Assembly (NCBI GenBank): GCA_907165275.2 | Contig: OU015670.1 | Location: 3,685,501-3,749,500 of the forward strand | Direction of reading: 5' to 3' | DNA: 64,000 nt | Source: Zygaena filipendulae | Taxonomy: Eukaryota > Arthropoda > Insecta > Lepidoptera > Zygaenidae | In this document: one piece after another, positions 10,929 through 23,509 of the stretch | Layout of the letters: the number at the start of each line of letters is the position of its first letter | How positions within the stretch are numbered: position 1 is the stretch's first letter | Notes under the pieces: generated by a model | Seen by the model: the letters and a program-made list of their open reading frames with translations, nothing else | What the model was told of the DNA's origin: nothing | The model's database searches: none | Program-made: the position numbers and the translations under genes

Positions 10929-13900
10929 CTATTCGTATCTAAATTCGTCCAGTCGCACGTTCGCACTCAATACATTCGCTTCCAATGTGAAAGGACCATC
11001 TGAAATCATAAACAAAACGGTATTTTACAAAAACGGTTTTACGGAAGTTGTTGGCTAGAAGTGAAAGGAATTTTGTTTTGTCATTTATTTAAAGCTATAG
11101 CTGTTCCTTACGGTTTCACCCGCGTTAATTTCAGAGTTCCTGCGGAGATTCTGGGATAAAAACTAGTAGTGTCCTTCTATGTATGTACACCTGACAACGT
11201 GTAAATATGCAAAATTTCATGGTGATCGGTTGAGCCGTGCGTGAAAACGTAACAAACATTCGCTGTAACTATGTATGTTTCCTAAATAAATAAATAAATA
11301 ACTCATGTGAAAATTAGTATGGACCTGCCCGATTTTCAGCTTAAGAGATAAATTATACGTAGTTTCTTAAATTTCATGATTAGTGAGTAGGTAGGTGAAT
11401 GATAAGAATGTTATTTTACCATAGGTTCATACTAGTATAGTTATTTTTTACTGCCCGGACTTATTACTGAAGTCAGTCGACTTACCTACGTCGAACCACA
11501 CAGTCCTGGGAATGCCGGAGTCCTCTCTGGACGCGGCGATGGCGTCTCTGATTGCGAAAGCCACCGATATCGCCAGGCAAGCCGCCGGCTCTCCTGTGGC
11601 TATGAGAGAGACGTAATATGGTATGTCTTAAAGTTATTAACGGAAACTTTCGGATAGGAACTTGGCCTTTTTTACATTCTCGTTGATGTTCTGTCCTCTA
11701 TCAAATTACCTCTAGCACCCATGGTTCCAACAGGGTTGAAGGAGTTCCTCCTAAACTTGATCCGGAAGTCGATGGGGATGTCTTTGGCGAGTGGCACGTG
11801 ATAGTACCAGGTGCGGTCAGTTAACAGCTCGCCTGTGGACTCGTCGTAGATCTGATGCTCACAGGTCCAGAGCCCGGCGCCCATTACGAAGGAGCCCTCG
11901 ACCTGGATGTAAATGTTGAAGTGTTGAGTGCTGGGATGGTCACGGGTTCAAGAAATCAGAGCTCAGATCGAAATCGCCGCCGTTAACGATTGGCGCTGGG
12001 TTCGTTTTAGCTCTGGCTTCCTATCCTTTTACTACTAGCAGAACGGCCTTGTGATTCCGTTTATTTTTAACGTTCGGAACTCCAGAATTACAGCAACAAG
12101 TTTCTATTTGAAACTTAACCGTAAAAATTCTATCAAAATCGAAGTAATGCAGCAGCCTTAAAAAAGGGCTCTTTTGCTACTTTTAAGTAGGTATTTACGA
12201 ATGAAATCGTTTATCACAAGCTTTAAAATGAAGGAAACAATTATGAGGAAACGCAGGTGTCATGCACTAGTATACAGTAGTTACTAGTATTAAAAGTTAT
12301 ACGAATGCCTTTGTATAAGTCTATTGCATCTTATTGGAGTGGGGAGCTATCCTCAATCCTTACTACATGCGTGACCTGATTTTAAAACTTACCTGTCCAA
12401 TATCCAACTCAGGATTGACACTAGTGCCCACGTCCTCCAATATATCCACTCGAGTTATATCATGCTCTCCAGTCAGCACATCCACTTCTACCTCGGTCAC
12501 AGCCCCACCTCCCACCCTGTAAACCGCTTGGTCGTTCGAGTTCGCCCTGTAGCTCGCCTGCAGATTTATACCCCTACTATACGCTGCCTCCACCAGCACT
12601 TCCCAAGTGGGATTATTCAACGTTTCCCTGACAACACTTAGACGGTCCAAAATAATCTGGCAACATTTAACGACTCCAACGAGGACAGCTTCAGTGGTCC
12701 TGCTTCCGCCGGTGGTTAAATTGTTAGGGATCGAGAACACGTCTAGAGGTTTCACTTTTATTTTCTCCATGGGCAAGTTGAGTGTGTACGCAGCTATTTG
12801 GATGACTTTTGTGTTAACTCCCTGGCCTATCTCAACCCCCCCATGCTTTATGTTTATTGTCCCATCCCCGTGGTACACTGTGATGACCACTTGGTAGTCA
12901 GCTACCAGTACTACCGGCCAGCTCATGAGCGCTACACCTAGGCCTCGTTTTTTCCAACGACTCTGCTCGTTGAATATTCTAATTTCTTCCTTCCTTTTAT
13001 TATATTCGCTGTCTCTCGTTAGCGTCTCTGCTATTTCGGCTACCTCTGGATACATTGGGTTCAAGTTGGCAAGTCTTACTTGTAGTGGATCTCTTTGTAA
13101 CTCGTAACTTATTCTCTCCATGATGTATTCGGTCATCGTAATACCTTCCATTGATCCTGTACAGAATAACAAGATTTCAATATGAGTAGGTACCTATGCT
13201 TACTATCACGTAGTGATTACCTTCTCTCTGCTTACTATTCTTCGATTTTCTTTTGCGCAAAACCGAAATAAGATGGAATCCAAATCAAAGTAGGTATCAT
13301 ATTTTTTTAAAGATTTATACTCCTTTGACACTTTATAGCTTTTCTAAACAAAAAATCGACGGTATATAGAATCTATATTTTAATTATTGATAATGAAGTG
13401 ATCGTCTCCCGCCAAGATATAAATAAAACTAATCTGCACCATGCTGATTCGTAATCAAGAGGTCCTGGGTTCGATTCCGTTCGATTAGGATAATTTTTAT
13501 CGTTAGGTACAACAAAGAGTTCTCGAGAGGATCCTTGAAATATGCGAACCACGCTTTCATTCTAAATTTAGTGTTTATAATAATTTTGTTCAGGACCAGG
13601 CGACCGCATCCAGGTGTTGGAGGCTGTGTCCGTTGTCACATTGAATATCTTGTAGTGCCATCTGGCGTTGTCATAGCAGTTCTTAAGCGCGCTGATTGCG
13701 AGCGCGACCATCTGATCGCTGAACACGAAGCCGTTGTCTTCGTAGAAGTGATACTCTAGATACTGAATCGCCCCGCTGTTGTTTACGCCCACCTGCAAGA
13801 ATACTGATTCGATCGTGTTGGATCCACGTTGGATCACTTGAAACTGTTGATACATGTGCAGGTGCCCACTCTTTTATAGCATACCTACCTAGAGAAAAAA

Positions 13901-16900
13901 ATTTTTGGCTGCTGAAATATCGTACTTATGACTTATACCTCAGAGTAATACATAAAAACAACAACAATATGCAATCTACAAAACCTAAACAAGAGGTTCT
14001 CATTTGCGTGAGAGTCTTTTCTTGACTCGGAGAGATAAGCGACCATTACTTGCTTGAGGACTGGGGAGACAAATCAAATCTACTCGGCGACTTGGCCTAA
14101 TAATAACCTCAAACTCGCTCTCTGCAGGCGCCCTCTTGCCAATGACCCTCATGTTGGCCTGGATGCTCATCGCAAACCGGCAAGGTCTGCCCGTCAGGTA
14201 GGTAACCAGAGAGCTGACACACGCTACCCAGTTGCTACGGGATATCTTGCTGCCGTAGGCGCCACCGCATCGAGGGATCGTCAGGTTTATTCTGGAATTA
14301 AATTTGAGGCAGCAATCTAAAATCGAGTCTAAACAATTAATTTATTTATCCATTCTTTATTGCAGTAAAAGGTACAAATGGCAAACTTATGCTTTGCGGC
14401 ATATTCTACCATTTAACCATTGGCATTGATAACAAGACAAAAAGAGTAGGGTGCAATTATTAATAATTAAAATTAAACTTACATAGTAGCTGAAAATTAA
14501 CAGAGAGAAAAAAAATGCAGATTTCAGAATTTAATTCAATTTAGGTCCTGATCAGAAGACTTAAGTGACTTGGATTGACTGTTCTGGGAGCTCGGAAAAC
14601 TCGATAGGTACTTTGTTTTTAACCAACTTCCAAAAAGGAGGAGGTTATGCATTCGGCTGTATGTATGTTTTTTTTCGTCGATTGTCGTCGATCCCGACAA
14701 ATCAAATTACAGGATACACAGAAAAACCGTCAAATAAGTAAGTCAGTTTCTCAGAAACATCGGAAAACGTACACTGAAGATAGTTTATTCAGTACCTAGA
14801 TAGTTTATGAGTAGAGAACTGTGTATGGAGTTCCACTTTAGTAGGTACACTTACCGATTTTGATCAAGTTTTAACGCTTCCGAAATAGACACATGGCAAG
14901 CATCTGGCCACTGCGTGGATACATACACGTCTAATCCATCATCGCTCGGCATGGTGACACACTGCTGGGTTTCCATCGTATAGTGGTATTGCCAGGACAT
15001 CTTATTACCTCCCTTAATGACTCTCTGCACGTCTGCTCCTCGGCCTCTCGCTGGTACAGCCAAAAAGAGCGACACACGATCTGGTTCTCTTTCTCTCACG
15101 TGTTTTATGGTTAGAGAAGGTATCTTCTGGTCCTTTTTGTACTGGACTTTCACGAGTAAAGCAGCCCGGTTGGCTAGCTTCTCTGTCTCAGCGACGATTA
15201 CCCCAATTGGTTGATCGTAATATTTGATTCGACCACTGCTGAAAATTTCTTCAGGAGTGAAGAATGAGGGCACTTTTTGGGAGAGGAACGAGTTATTTCC
15301 GGGTATATCTTTGGCTGATATAAAGGATAACACTCCTGGTAGTTTCTGTGAATACATATATGAGTTTTTTTTATGAGGGCTTAGATTTTTCATATGATCA
15401 TTGAATGAAGAATCTAGATAGAACCTAGATGCCAAGATTGCCATTGACATTAATTTCAAACTAGGCTGGATAGATGTAAAGCCTTTCGGCAGCTGACTAC
15501 TTTTACTGACTCCTAAAAGCTTTGAGTCAAAGTTGGTGTAGGTACATCTTTAAGGATATTGCCAGCATAACGCTGATGACTTCAAAACTGAACCTGAAGG
15601 AGCCTAATATATGAAAACCTAGGTATTTTGAATCCTAATTCTTTACACTTACCAAAGCTGGTGATGGATCCACATGTTCAATTTCTCCAGTGCATATATC
15701 AGCGGTAACAAAAGCACAAAAAACTTCTCTAGTCATACTTGGAAGGTCATTAACGTAACTGGTTTCCCCCGAACACTGGATCAAAGCTTCTACCTTCGGC
15801 ATGGGCTCAGTAATTGGCCATATATTGGGGTTTGTGTCATACACTTCACTGCCTTTGGACAAGGGTCTGGTCTTCCTGAGGTCTAAGGCTCCAGTGCGGT
15901 ATCGAGGGTTGAGCCGATCTTCCGGTATTATGTTGAGGAGTCCCTGTGCTTGTTGAGTTAATGGTTTACTTACGCAGGTAAGATTTTGAAATTTAAAATT
16001 TGGCAATTTCTTTGTACTAACCTTATAAAATAATCCCAAAGCACATTTTTTCCGATACTCCGGCTTCAACTCCCCTGGTATCTCTTCGACCAGCAACTCA
16101 GAGTCCAATAGTTTGACAGCAGCTTGCATTACTGTCTCCGAAAAAATGTTCTTTCCCATCAAATACTCTTCCGTCTCCCGAGCGTGTACGAACTTTCCCG
16201 AAAGACCGCCAAAGACCAGCCGAGCGGACAGAACAGTCTCCTTGTTTCGATCGAAATGGTATAAAAATGCTGCGTTTACTGACGCGTGAGCGTTTTGGGA
16301 CCGAGGCATTATCTGAAAAGTGGTAGAAATCACTTTTACAACAAAAAGTTAAAACCATCAAATAATATTTTGTTCTTTAGGAAGGGAAAGTTCTCGAGTG
16401 GCGACCACAAACCGAAAGACACAGGGTGGGTAGGCCCGCTACAAGGTGGCCTGACGGCGGGAAGCGCTGCACCAGTCTTAGTGGCGATCATTGGGTGAGG
16501 CCTATCATTCTCTTATTTATTTATTTATAGACATTTCACTGTAAATACAGGTAAGTACCCAGTGGATTACAGTGTTAGATAGTCCGATTGACTTAGAAAC
16601 ATAATGGCATTTGCAACCACTGTTGATAATCTGTCGGCAAATATATCAGTGCCAGGTGAGTAGGCGAGCAGTGCGTTCAGTAAGTCCGCGGCCCGAGCGT
16701 GCGGTTGACGGTTGACGGTTTGCGGTTGATCTTTCGGTTGATATGATGATATTGATCAAATAATAATTGTGCTTAATAGAACTCTAACAAATACAAGATC
16801 TTTCTGATGACCACCTCTCAACGTTCTGGTTTTAAATGAAAAAAGATAACCATCGGAATCATTCACCTATGATGAAGCGGGAAATATATTTGGAGCTTTA

Positions 16901-19036
16901 TTAAAGGTTTTTATTCGATAGGTAAAGCATGAAATATCGAGAACTCATTTAAAAATGAGTATGTTAGGTACCTAGTTACGAGTAGGTAATTTACTAAGAA
17001 TAGAATGCAGAATCTCCTCCTTTAAGTCAGTTAAAAAGCAATTAAAGCATAAGTATCTTATCGTCTAGTAGTTATAATCATTACGTATCTAGTTTTTTAT
17101 TTTTCTTGATTATAATTAAGCATTTATTAATAAATAATCAATTAAAAATGTGCGTAAAATAAAAACTATATTTACAAATAAAAAATTTGCCCTAGGTCCT
17201 CCACAGCTGGAAGCGTGCCCAAAAGGCTGGCGGCATTACCCCGCTGGATAGCGAGGCTTACTCGCTGGGCGAAGTAAACACCAGCCTTCTGGTCACGCGA
17301 CGCCTCGACCAGTCGCACCGCCAGCTCTTTATATAGTTGGCGGGCGCTTGGACCCCAAGGCCCCAGGGTTTCGATCCCAAATGGCTCAAACATAAAGTCC
17401 CCACTAAGGGACCCATATTTGCGCCGCTTGAGGGACTCCGCAGAAGCTGCCGCGGAACCAGCTTTCACGACCGAAGCTGGAAGATGAGACGGCGCAATGG
17501 TACCAAAGACCGGCCCATCTTCCACGCGGTACCAATGTCAATGTTTTGTCTTGTGTAATAAAATAATCTAGCGTAATTTCTAAATATTAACATTTTTCTC
17601 TCCGAGACAAGAAAATACCTTGAAAGACACGAAACTGTAGTGTTCTGAGAGCGGTGGCAGCATGACGCTGACAATCATTTTCCCGATCATATCAATTGTT
17701 AAAAACTGCTCCGGAGTAGACAATATAGTGCTGTTTTTGTCGACTGAAATAGTTTAGTAAGAAAAGTTAGCTTAACTGTCTAATACGAAAACGAAGATTC
17801 CTTGATTATTCCAACCACAATCAACCGTTCATCCCCACTTCAACACCGCAGGCTATGTTCAGAAAACCACCGAGATATCGTTTAGTTTAGATATAGCAGT
17901 TCTGGCTTTAGACTTTAAATAAAAAATAACCCTGGATTTGGACTGTAAATAGAATAAAATAAAATCTAAATCACTTACGGATAGTCAAAACAGCTCCAAC
18001 AGACTCCAACAGCAAGAATATGTCGGACGAGAACGTCGGCAGTCTGTGTTTTAACATCAGGTTCCCAGCAAGTGTTCCAATCTGAAGAAATGCAACATCA
18101 TGATTATGAGCAATGCTCAACTCTCTAACGCTAAAGGCAGTCAATTAAGTATCATAGTCGAGAAACTGTTTGAAGCATTAAACTGAAGAAGGGCAGTGAA
18201 AAAGAGAGAAGCGCCATATCGCACGATTACAAAATGAATTTTAAATACCCAGGTAGGTACCTACTTAGCGGCTAAGACTTTTGAGCTGTTAGGTACTCAC
18301 ATTTCTAACTGGTATATGAGCAACCAGGTCCAAATGCTCGTGGAGTTTCAGCAAATATTTGAAGTCGTTTTGCTCTGCCATCTCCACGAAGAGTGACATT
18401 AGGTCTGTCAGAGTGGTACCACCTCCTATCACTAAGTTTTGGTCCAACAAATGCGTCTTTAGCTCGAGGATCGGGGATATGTCGATCAGTGTACGAGGGA
18501 AAGAGAATATAGGAACTGCTCCTAAAAAGTTACAAAAACTAACTATGGTTAGAAGTTATGATGTTTTATAGCGATTGGCGCTAATATAAATAAAATATAT
18601 GTATAACAGCTTTGTTATAGATATTCTTGGATATTTTATGGTCAGTGCTGTTGCAGGTATTACTGCAGGTATCGAAATAATGAAAATTGTTTTTTTTTTT
18701 TATCAGTAGATCACAATAGGTAGGCAATTATATGGTTGGGTTTACAACGATGGAAAAAGGAACTTATGTAACTAAGTGTGTATTGTGTACCTACCTACAG
18801 TGTGAAAAATGTAATATTTTTAATTGCTTACTGCTCTGTTTATTCAATTGCTAAACCAACAATCTATAAAATTCTGTATTCAAAAAAAAATGCAGAAGCG
18901 GTGCGGTTTTGAGTTTTCCGCGAGCATCGTTGCCCCCTTATTATCTACTAAAGGGGCTGAGGGATGGGAGCCTGCTTACGTTTAGTTTTTAACCGACTTC
19001 CAAAAAGGAGGAGGTTCTATGTTCGATTGTATGTAT

Positions 19037-19072
<36 letters not shown>

Positions 19073-22000
19073 ATGTTCACCGATTACTCGAAGACGGTTG
19101 GACCGATTTGAAAAATTCTTTTTTTGTTTGAAAGGGTATACTCCCAATTAGGTCCCATTGCCACCAAGTTGGGATCTGATGATGGGATCTTGGAGAAATC
19201 GAGGGAACTCTTCAAAAATTATAGGCACACCTATAGCGATTTGGGTATTTTTGATAGTAAATCGTTCATTTGCTTTCGGAAAGCAAAATTTGAAGAAGAG
19301 GAACTGATGATGAAGACCACAGATGGTCTACCCATCGGAACTACCCAATAATGGGTATTTCACGGGTTCCGAATCGTTAACTTTAATATGGTTTCTAAAC
19401 AATTTACGCCCGTCACAATGTATATGGTGAAGTGGAACTGATGGTGATGTACTAGGAGAACTCCTCAACAATTAACGTCCCTGCGTCGGGAAAAGCAATA
19501 TTTTGTAAAAGGTGATGAGCAGTTGACATTAGGCAATTGTAACTTAGAGAAATTACGAACTAAGTCACTTAAAAGTGAGAAATAAACAAAATTTTAACAA
19601 AAAAATTATAACCGACTTCCAAAAACACAAAACTAAAAAACTAAAAATAAAAAGCTAAAAATAACAAAATACCATTTAATCCAAAAGATAAAAACACACG
19701 TAATATTATTATTGGTTTGTGCTACCACTGATCGGTATGAAGTCGGTGACAAGGCAAATATGGAGGGGGACGATGGGCTAAGTCGACTCCCACCACCAGC
19801 TCTTCGTGAGCAGAACAACCCAAGTGGGCAGACACCAGTGGGCTTGTCACCGAATTCAAACCGATCAGTGGTAGCACAAACCAATAATAATATTACGTGT
19901 GTTTTTATCTTTTGGATTAAATGGTATTTTGTTATTTTTAGCTTTTTATTTTTAGTTTTTTAGTTTTGTGTTTTTGGAAGTCGGTTATAATTTTTTTGTT
20001 AAAATTTTTAGCTAAAAGTTATAGATATACCTCTACCCGTATTGCCATTGACGAGCATATAATCATTGCCCTCTTTATCAATTATATCAAAAACATCGGC
20101 CACTTCGTTTACTCTATACCAGACGCGGCCATCTCTAAGATTTAACTTCACTACTTTCGGTTCAGCATCTTTTGCGCTTATCATGCACCAGTCCGCGTGA
20201 TCGCACTTTGTTTTTGGTGCACATTCCGCTTTTCCACCGCAAATTTTCAGATCTTCAATATCGGCTATATCCGTTTTTGGTATATCCGACGCGAAGCTCT
20301 TGAACGCGTCCAGTATGGGCCTGATCCCGGTGCATCTGCAAGCGTTACTGCCGAAGGAGTTTTCTATCTCCCGCCGAGTCAGATCATAGTTTCTCGATTC
20401 GAGCAAGCTAAAAAATTCAATAGGTTTTCATTATTATTACCTACTCGGAAACTTTCTATAGTTATACATACTAATAAAATGCAAGTGTCTGTTTGTAATA
20501 ACAGTGATAGTAAAAACCAATTCTTAAAATTTCGCCTATCTGTCTGTCTGTTTATTCTGGCTGATTTTCGATACGGTTGGGCGAATTTTGAGGGAACTTT
20601 GACTGGCTGATATCATGAGAAGTAATTTAGGCTACCTACGCTACTTCTATCGGAGTTCCTGTGGGATTTCCGTAACTCACGCGGCTGAAAGTTGTAACCG
20701 AGAGACATAGCTAGCTTAAATATAATTTTGTTTAATTTAAACTGAAGGTGATATACCTTTACCCATATAGTTTATCATCAATTCCACCGAAGACGCTGTA
20801 ATCTCTTTAACTGATACTGTTATTAAAAGCGTAGATAAAGGTATCAAATGTTTAACATGCTTTATTGACCTCAAAAAAGCATTTGATACAGTCTCCATCC
20901 CCATTTTGCTAGCTAAATTAGAAAAAATTGGTATCAGAGGTCAACAACTTAGCCTTTTCAAGGATTACCTTGTGGACCGCATCCAAAAAGTTAAATTGAA
21001 TGAATGTATAAGTGAGGGACAGGTTGTGACCTATGGCGTCCCGCAGGGAAGCGTACTGGGTCCAACTTTGTTCCTCATTTATATAAATGACTTGTGTAAC
21101 ATGACGCTAAAAAATGCAAAAATTGTATCTTATGCAGACGACACGGCGATAGTGTTTACTGGTAAAGATTGGGATACGGCCCGTAAAAATGCTGAATATG
21201 GCATGTCCCAAGTATTTAAATGGCTAAAATACAACCTCCTTACACTAAACACATCTAAAACAAACTACATTTGTTTCAGCATATACAATAGTACTCAACC
21301 ATCGAATGATTTTGACATAAAAATCCACTCATGTAACCTAACACCAAACTGTACCTGTCCTTCTATAAACAAACTTCATCATACCAAGTATCTAGGAGTA
21401 ATGGTGGATCAAAATCTATCTTGGTATCCCCAAATCGAACAACTAGCAGCTAGAATACGTAAATTTATATGGATATTTAAAACTCTTAGACACATAGTTA
21501 CACCTACGCTTCTTAATAAAATATATATCTCTCTGGTACAATCCATAATTATCTATTGTATACCGGTTTGGGGTGGTGCATATAAAACTAGATTTTTGGA
21601 TGTTGAGAGATCTCAGCGCACACTTCTGAAGGTTATGTATTTCAAGGAAAGAACTTTTTCTACTACTACTTTGTATCAAACCTGTAAATTATTATCAATA
21701 AGAAAGTTGTACCTGCTTCAAATCATTTTGAGAAAACACAAAACTTTACCATATAATCCCCGTATAATTAGTAGAAGACGACAAAATCCAGCTTGTGTTC
21801 CCTTTGCTAAGACTGACTTCGCGAAGATTCAATACAACATTCGTTCTGCTGAAATGTATAATAAACTAAATAAAATATTAAACATTTATAGTAAAAGATC
21901 CCATGAGTGTAAATGCACAGTGACATCTTGGCTTAAAAATCTTTCTTATGATGACGTAGAGAGTTTGATCAACATTATCTACCCATAATTTAAACCTCCG

Positions 22001-23340
22001 TTAACACTCATACCCTCAGACAACCTCACACCCTTACACACCCTCATACCCTCATAACCTCACACACCCTTACACACCCTCACACCTTTGCACACTTTCA
22101 CACTTTTCCCGCCCTCACACCCTCACACACCCTCACATCCTCGAACATAACCACACGCACCATAACGCGCACAACACATCCTCCCTCACACACACACACA
22201 AAATTACACATAGGTACACCTGCACTTTAGTTGTAATTTTTGTTTCTCAGTTTAGGTAGATTGTAAAATCTTAAAGATATGGAAGAGCGGTGCCTACTGG
22301 CACAAGTATTATATACTTAAAAGTAGGCTCCAACACCCTGTTCTTTGTAAAAGCAATTTACCGAAATAAATTATTTTTATTTTATTTTTATTTTATTTTT
22401 AATTCACCTGTACATGCTCATCACGAACCCGGGGCTGCAGTACCCGCACTGGGTGCCGTTGTACGCAGCCAGGGTCTTCTGCACGGGGTGGTAGCCCGCG
22501 TGCCTGCCGCCGATGCCTTCGACTGTCGTGATCTCCCAGTCCTGGCATGAGGTTATCGATACCAAGCACTGTGGGGAAATTAAAATATGAAAATACACAT
22601 TAAATTTAAAACAAACCTCTGTTTGCGTGAAGGTTAAAAAAGGGAAACATTTACAAAATATCAGCTAATTAAATATCTGCCTTAGCCAAGTTGACAATCT
22701 GCAATCGTTAACGCATAGAAAACTTTTGGCTTTGCGGGACCACGCGACGTGTTATAACGATTCGTTCCTTAGTTGTATGCGTTAAAGATTATTTTAGATT
22801 GTCAACTTCCCCCTTTCGAATTAGTTGAGTTCCTTTAACCCTTGGCCACGGTCACGGTGGCGGTGGTGGCGGCGGCGGCGGACAAAACAGATGGAAAACA
22901 TAAGAAGTAACTGCCACAGCTATCAGCGGCGCGCGCTGTGACCTACTTCTTATGTTTTCTACCATTTGTTTGCAGCGCGCCGCCGCCGCCACCGCCGCCG
23001 CAAAGACTGTGGCGGCGCCCCTTACAGAGTTAACAGAGAATGTCCGCGGGTGGCCCGTGCGGGGGTCGGGCGCGGTGACGCAGACGACGCAGGCGCCGCA
23101 CCCGCCCTCCTTGCACATGTACTTGGTGCCACGGAGGTCCAGCTCGTTCCTTAGGTAGTCGTTGAGGGAGACGTCCGAGTCGACCTCGGAGCCCACTGTC
23201 ATGGAATTTTATAGCTTTATTTAAACTGCAATGCTCATCCCCATTTTATTAAAGCTTTAGATTATTATTAATATTAGAAAATTACTAGTTAACATACCGG
23301 AATACTTTTCACCGTTAACTTTAAATGAAATTTTATCCAT
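10929..23340 (-). CDS. AOX: Aldehyde oxidase, complete 15-exon gene
   Basis: Exons on the minus strand: 23298-23340, 23026-23195, 22408-22568, 20031-20407, 18301-18521, 17979-18081, 17619-17743, 15653-16312, 14855-15345, 14108-14291, 13597-13792, 12393-13156, 11710-11902, 11486-11599, 10929-10999. They total 3873 nt (1290 aa). Every junction keeps phase. The enzyme oxidises aldehydes to acids with FAD, two 2Fe-2S clusters and a molybdopterin cofactor, probably in the cytosol; insect members include antennal odorant-degrading forms. Cluster cysteines are C42, C47, C50, C72 and C112, C115, C148, C150. The FAD domain spans about 235-425 ([11 protein letters not shown] at 280-290). The Mo domain spans about 590-1290, with GQGVNTK in exon 12 and TGEP at 1231-1234, whose glutamate is the catalytic base. 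The [11 protein letters not shown] form and the lack of the XDH-type FAD/NAD loop favour oxidase over xanthine dehydrogenase. Donors of exons 10 and 11 (GTTATT, GTCCTG) are weak but required by homology. Substrate unknown. Confidence 0.93.
11095..11290 (+). repeat. Interspersed repeat in AO last intron
   Basis: It contains 'ttccttacggtttcacccgcgttaat' with interruptions, the CAAAATTTCATGGTGATCGG segment and a (AAAT)n end. The same module is seen at 331-545. Confidence 0.5.
14621..14775 (+). repeat. Short 'ccaacttccaaaaaggag' repeat in AO intron 9
   Basis: It has the AACTTCCAAAAAGGAGGAGG start followed by ATGTATGTTTTTTTTCG. This start is shared with 6540 and 18986. Confidence 0.5.
16381..16505 (+). 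pseudogene. Remnant of a LINE endonuclease/RT C-terminus
   Basis: In AO intron 7, antisense to the gene, one frame reads [10 protein letters not shown], then [10 protein letters not shown] and a broken end before GGCCTAT. This matches the tail of the abundant lepidopteran LINE polyproteins that end in 'EWRPRTGKRSVGRPPTRW'-type sequence. It is only about 40 codons long and has small deletions. Confidence 0.55.
17172..17525 (-). pseudogene. Retroelement protein fragment in AO intron 7
   Basis: An open frame of 117 codons contains [20 protein letters not shown] and, further on, [15 protein letters not shown]. Both are motifs of a C-terminal domain that recurs next to reverse transcriptases in many invertebrate genomes. 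The GC content is far above the flanking intron. It lacks a reverse transcriptase here, so it is a fragment rather than a complete element. It lies on the same strand as AO but has no usable splice context as an AO exon. Confidence 0.55.
18986..19350 (+). repeat. Lepidopteran interspersed repeat in AO intron 4
   Basis: It starts AACCGACTTCCAAAAAGGAG, contains a long T tract (19041-19068), then the ACCGATTACTCGAAGACGG module and an open stretch with GSDDGILEK. The same GSDDGILEK stretch occurs antisense at 37986-38330 inside the 9.2-kb LTR element. Confidence 0.6.
19588..20008. repeat. Large foldback element with 149-bp perfect arms
   Basis: Arms 19588-19736 and 19860-20008 are reverse complements, as far as can be read by eye without mismatch. 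Outer ends are AAAATTTTAAC; inner ends are GATCGGT/ACCGATC. The 123-bp centre is unrelated and GC-richer, with a further partial inverted repeat (TCGGTGACAAG). The right edge is only 22 bp from the exon 4 donor of AO. Confidence 0.8.
20470..20700 (+). repeat. Interspersed repeat fragment in AO intron 3
   Basis: It has the TCTGTCTGTCTGTTTATTCTGGC stretch interrupted by substitutions, then a GGCGAATTTTGAGGGAAC segment and an 'actcacgcggctgaaa' end. It belongs to the family clustered at 24.7-26.1 kb. Confidence 0.45.
20781..21988 (+). pseudogene. 5'-truncated non-LTR retrotransposon, RT domain
   Basis: The fragment enters at the RT palm with [12 protein letters not shown], then has [13 protein letters not shown] and YADDTAIVF, and runs to a stop at 21988 (open from at least 20906, 360 codons). 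It lacks the endonuclease and the N-terminal RT, as expected from incomplete reverse transcription. No RNase H follows, consistent with a Jockey/CR1-type LINE. It lies antisense in AO intron 3. The 3' UTR runs on to about 22405 and ends in a (TTTTA)n tract. Confidence 0.85.
21989..22210 (+). repeat. Degenerate CACACCCTC minisatellite
   Basis: About twenty variants of the ACACCCTC/ACACCCTT unit occur in a row, ending in a (CA)n run. The position, directly after the RT stop codon, suggests that it is part of the LINE 3' UTR. Confidence 0.7.
22852..23003. repeat. GC-rich palindrome in AO intron 2
   Basis: Two (GGC/GGT)n-rich ends flank an inner inverted repeat, GGAAAACATAAGAAGTA at 22894 and its reverse complement near 22943-22959. 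The whole unit folds on itself. Its right edge is about 20 bp from the exon 2 donor of AO. Confidence 0.65.
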
Positions 23341-23509
23341 GTTAAAAATTTTAACACCGATTATGAAAGTTTGCTCACAAATCGTTCTGCTCTGCGCAAA
23401 GAATATTTCACTATTGAGAATTCCTTAGTGGTTATTTTAAAAAGAAATAGCTCAATTTTTCCGAGGCACCGTCAAATTATCTAAGTTATCCGACTGGAAA
23501 GCATTTAAT

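Noticed and set aside
13440..13500. tRNA-like box ('ggttcgattcc') in AO intron 11
   Set aside because: There is a B-box-like string but no paired A box or cloverleaf at the right distance; perhaps an old SINE scrap.
17172..17525. Possible extra exon or a host gene within AO
   Set aside because: The AO frame joins exon 7 to exon 8 in phase without it, and its motifs are those of a retroelement.
19633..19963. Two opposite 83-codon frames sharing the same C-terminal half
   Set aside because: They simply reflect the perfect inverted repeat; no coding evidence.
10929..23340. Xanthine dehydrogenase instead of aldehyde oxidase
   Set aside because: The cofactor-site sequence TGEPAAC and the FAD-domain sequence fit insect aldehyde oxidases better than XDH.
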